The position numbers and the translations under genes are program-made. This document shows, in pieces, positions 63,781 to 64,000 of a DNA stretch of 64,000 bases (position 1 is the first letter of the stretch; each line of letters starts with the position of its first letter). This DNA comes from Cupriavidus sp. (GTDB lineage: Bacteria > Pseudomonadota > Gammaproteobacteria > Burkholderiales > Burkholderiaceae), in contig JAPSLC010000023.1 of NCBI GenBank assembly GCA_031181345.1, positions 1-64,000 of the forward strand, given 5' to 3'. The notes below the pieces were generated by a model that worked only from the letters and a program-made list of their open reading frames with translations, was not told the origin of the DNA and did not search any database.

Positions 63781-63819
63781 ATCGCCGTGTATCGGCCGTC
63801 TCGGTCGATACACGGCGAT
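63781..63819. promoter_or_regulatory. Perfect 14-bp inverted repeat upstream of the hydrolase
   Basis: ATCGCCGTGTATCG (63781-63794) and CGATACACGGCGAT (63806-63819) are perfect complements around an 11-base spacer. Read on the minus strand, TGTATCG also occurs twice in direct orientation around 63800-63821. It is a candidate operator for the hydrolase gene, or a transcription end for the partial gene at the window edge (45 bases past its stop); no T-run is present. Confidence 0.7.
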
Positions 63820-63863
63820 ACAAATCCACCGCTGGACCGCGTGATCGTCAGACGTGCCTGGGG

Positions 63864-64000
63864 CTAGCGCAGCGCAGTGCCATTGCGGGGACTCGCGCCG
63901 GAGGGCCCGGCTTCCCGTGCCACCTCGGTATCGACCCGTCCGACGGCTTTCCATATCTGCTGTGCCTGCGCGCGTACCGCGGACTGTTGCGCCCGCAGGC
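63864..64000 (-). CDS. C-terminal fragment of an unidentified protein (runs off window)
   Basis: A frame open from the window edge gives 44 residues, LRAQQSAVRAQAQQIWKAVG then RVDTEVAREAGPSGASPRNG and TALR, before a TAG at 63864-63866. The glutamine/alanine-rich first part could be helical or coiled-coil. It is the 3' end of a gene lying outside the window; no family can be named. Confidence 0.45.
   Translation of the reverse strand, partial: LRAQQSAVRAQAQQIWKAVGRVDTEVAREAGPSGASPRNGTALR

Overview
The window is a GC-rich, densely coded chromosomal segment typical of a betaproteobacterium, most likely in the order Burkholderiales. This placement is inferred from the very high third-position GC, the opgG-opgH pair, an FMN riboswitch before ribB, the adhC/fghA formaldehyde pair, many LysR/AraC regulators, and short hairpin repeats between genes. 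I cannot assign a genus from sequence reading alone. I see no rRNA, tRNA, CRISPR array, transposase or phage gene.

Layout. 0.3-9.4 kb: an Mpo1-like membrane protein, a Crp/Fnr regulator overlapping an arylamine N-acetyltransferase, an SDR plus acyl-CoA synthetase pair, a thioesterase plus CreA pair, an HU protein with a clear terminator, a Bcr/CflA exporter and a secreted protein. 9.4-21.3 kb is largely envelope-related: opgGH (periplasmic glucans), two small exported proteins, ribB behind an FMN riboswitch, a PagL-like lipid A deacylase, an XRE regulator, a CorC/HlyC-type protein, small membrane or secreted proteins and an entericidin. 21.4-25.7 kb: an NhaR-like LysR divergent from uspA-terC, then a two-HKD phospholipase D lipoprotein.

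25.8-33.5 kb is the most interesting region. It holds KDPG aldolase, KDG kinase and a fold-type III PLP deaminase, divergent from an RpiR regulator, a D-aminoacylase-family deacylase, RidA and a GntP permease. Read together, these encode import, deacylation, deamination, phosphorylation and cleavage of N-acetyl-D-glucosaminate. That compound is the aldonic acid released by oxidative chitin cleavage, and the products would be pyruvate and glyceraldehyde 3-phosphate. The shared intergenic region carries several palindromes suited to RpiR control.

33.8-46.0 kb: a Tat-exported aldo/keto reductase, an ATP/ADP-translocase-like membrane protein, adhC-fghA for formaldehyde detoxification, a four-gene polyamine-type ABC transporter, a GlxA-type AraC regulator and a CPA2 cation/proton antiporter. 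46.0-52.2 kb is a valine/isobutyrate degradation operon (acyl-CoA dehydrogenase, mmsA, mmsB, 3-hydroxyisobutyryl-CoA hydrolase) with an AraC regulator divergent from it. 52.2-56.6 kb: an AlaC-type aminotransferase, a YqjI-like PadR repressor co-transcribed with a YqjH-like ferric reductase, and an AI-2E-family protein. 56.9-64 kb: a second fold-type III PLP enzyme, a histidine phosphatase, a tautomerase divergent from a LysR gene, an M14-type peptidase coupled to an alpha/beta hydrolase, a truncated and frameshifted cytochrome P460 remnant, a Tat-exported epoxide-hydrolase-like protein behind a 14-bp perfect inverted repeat, and the 3' end of an unidentified gene.
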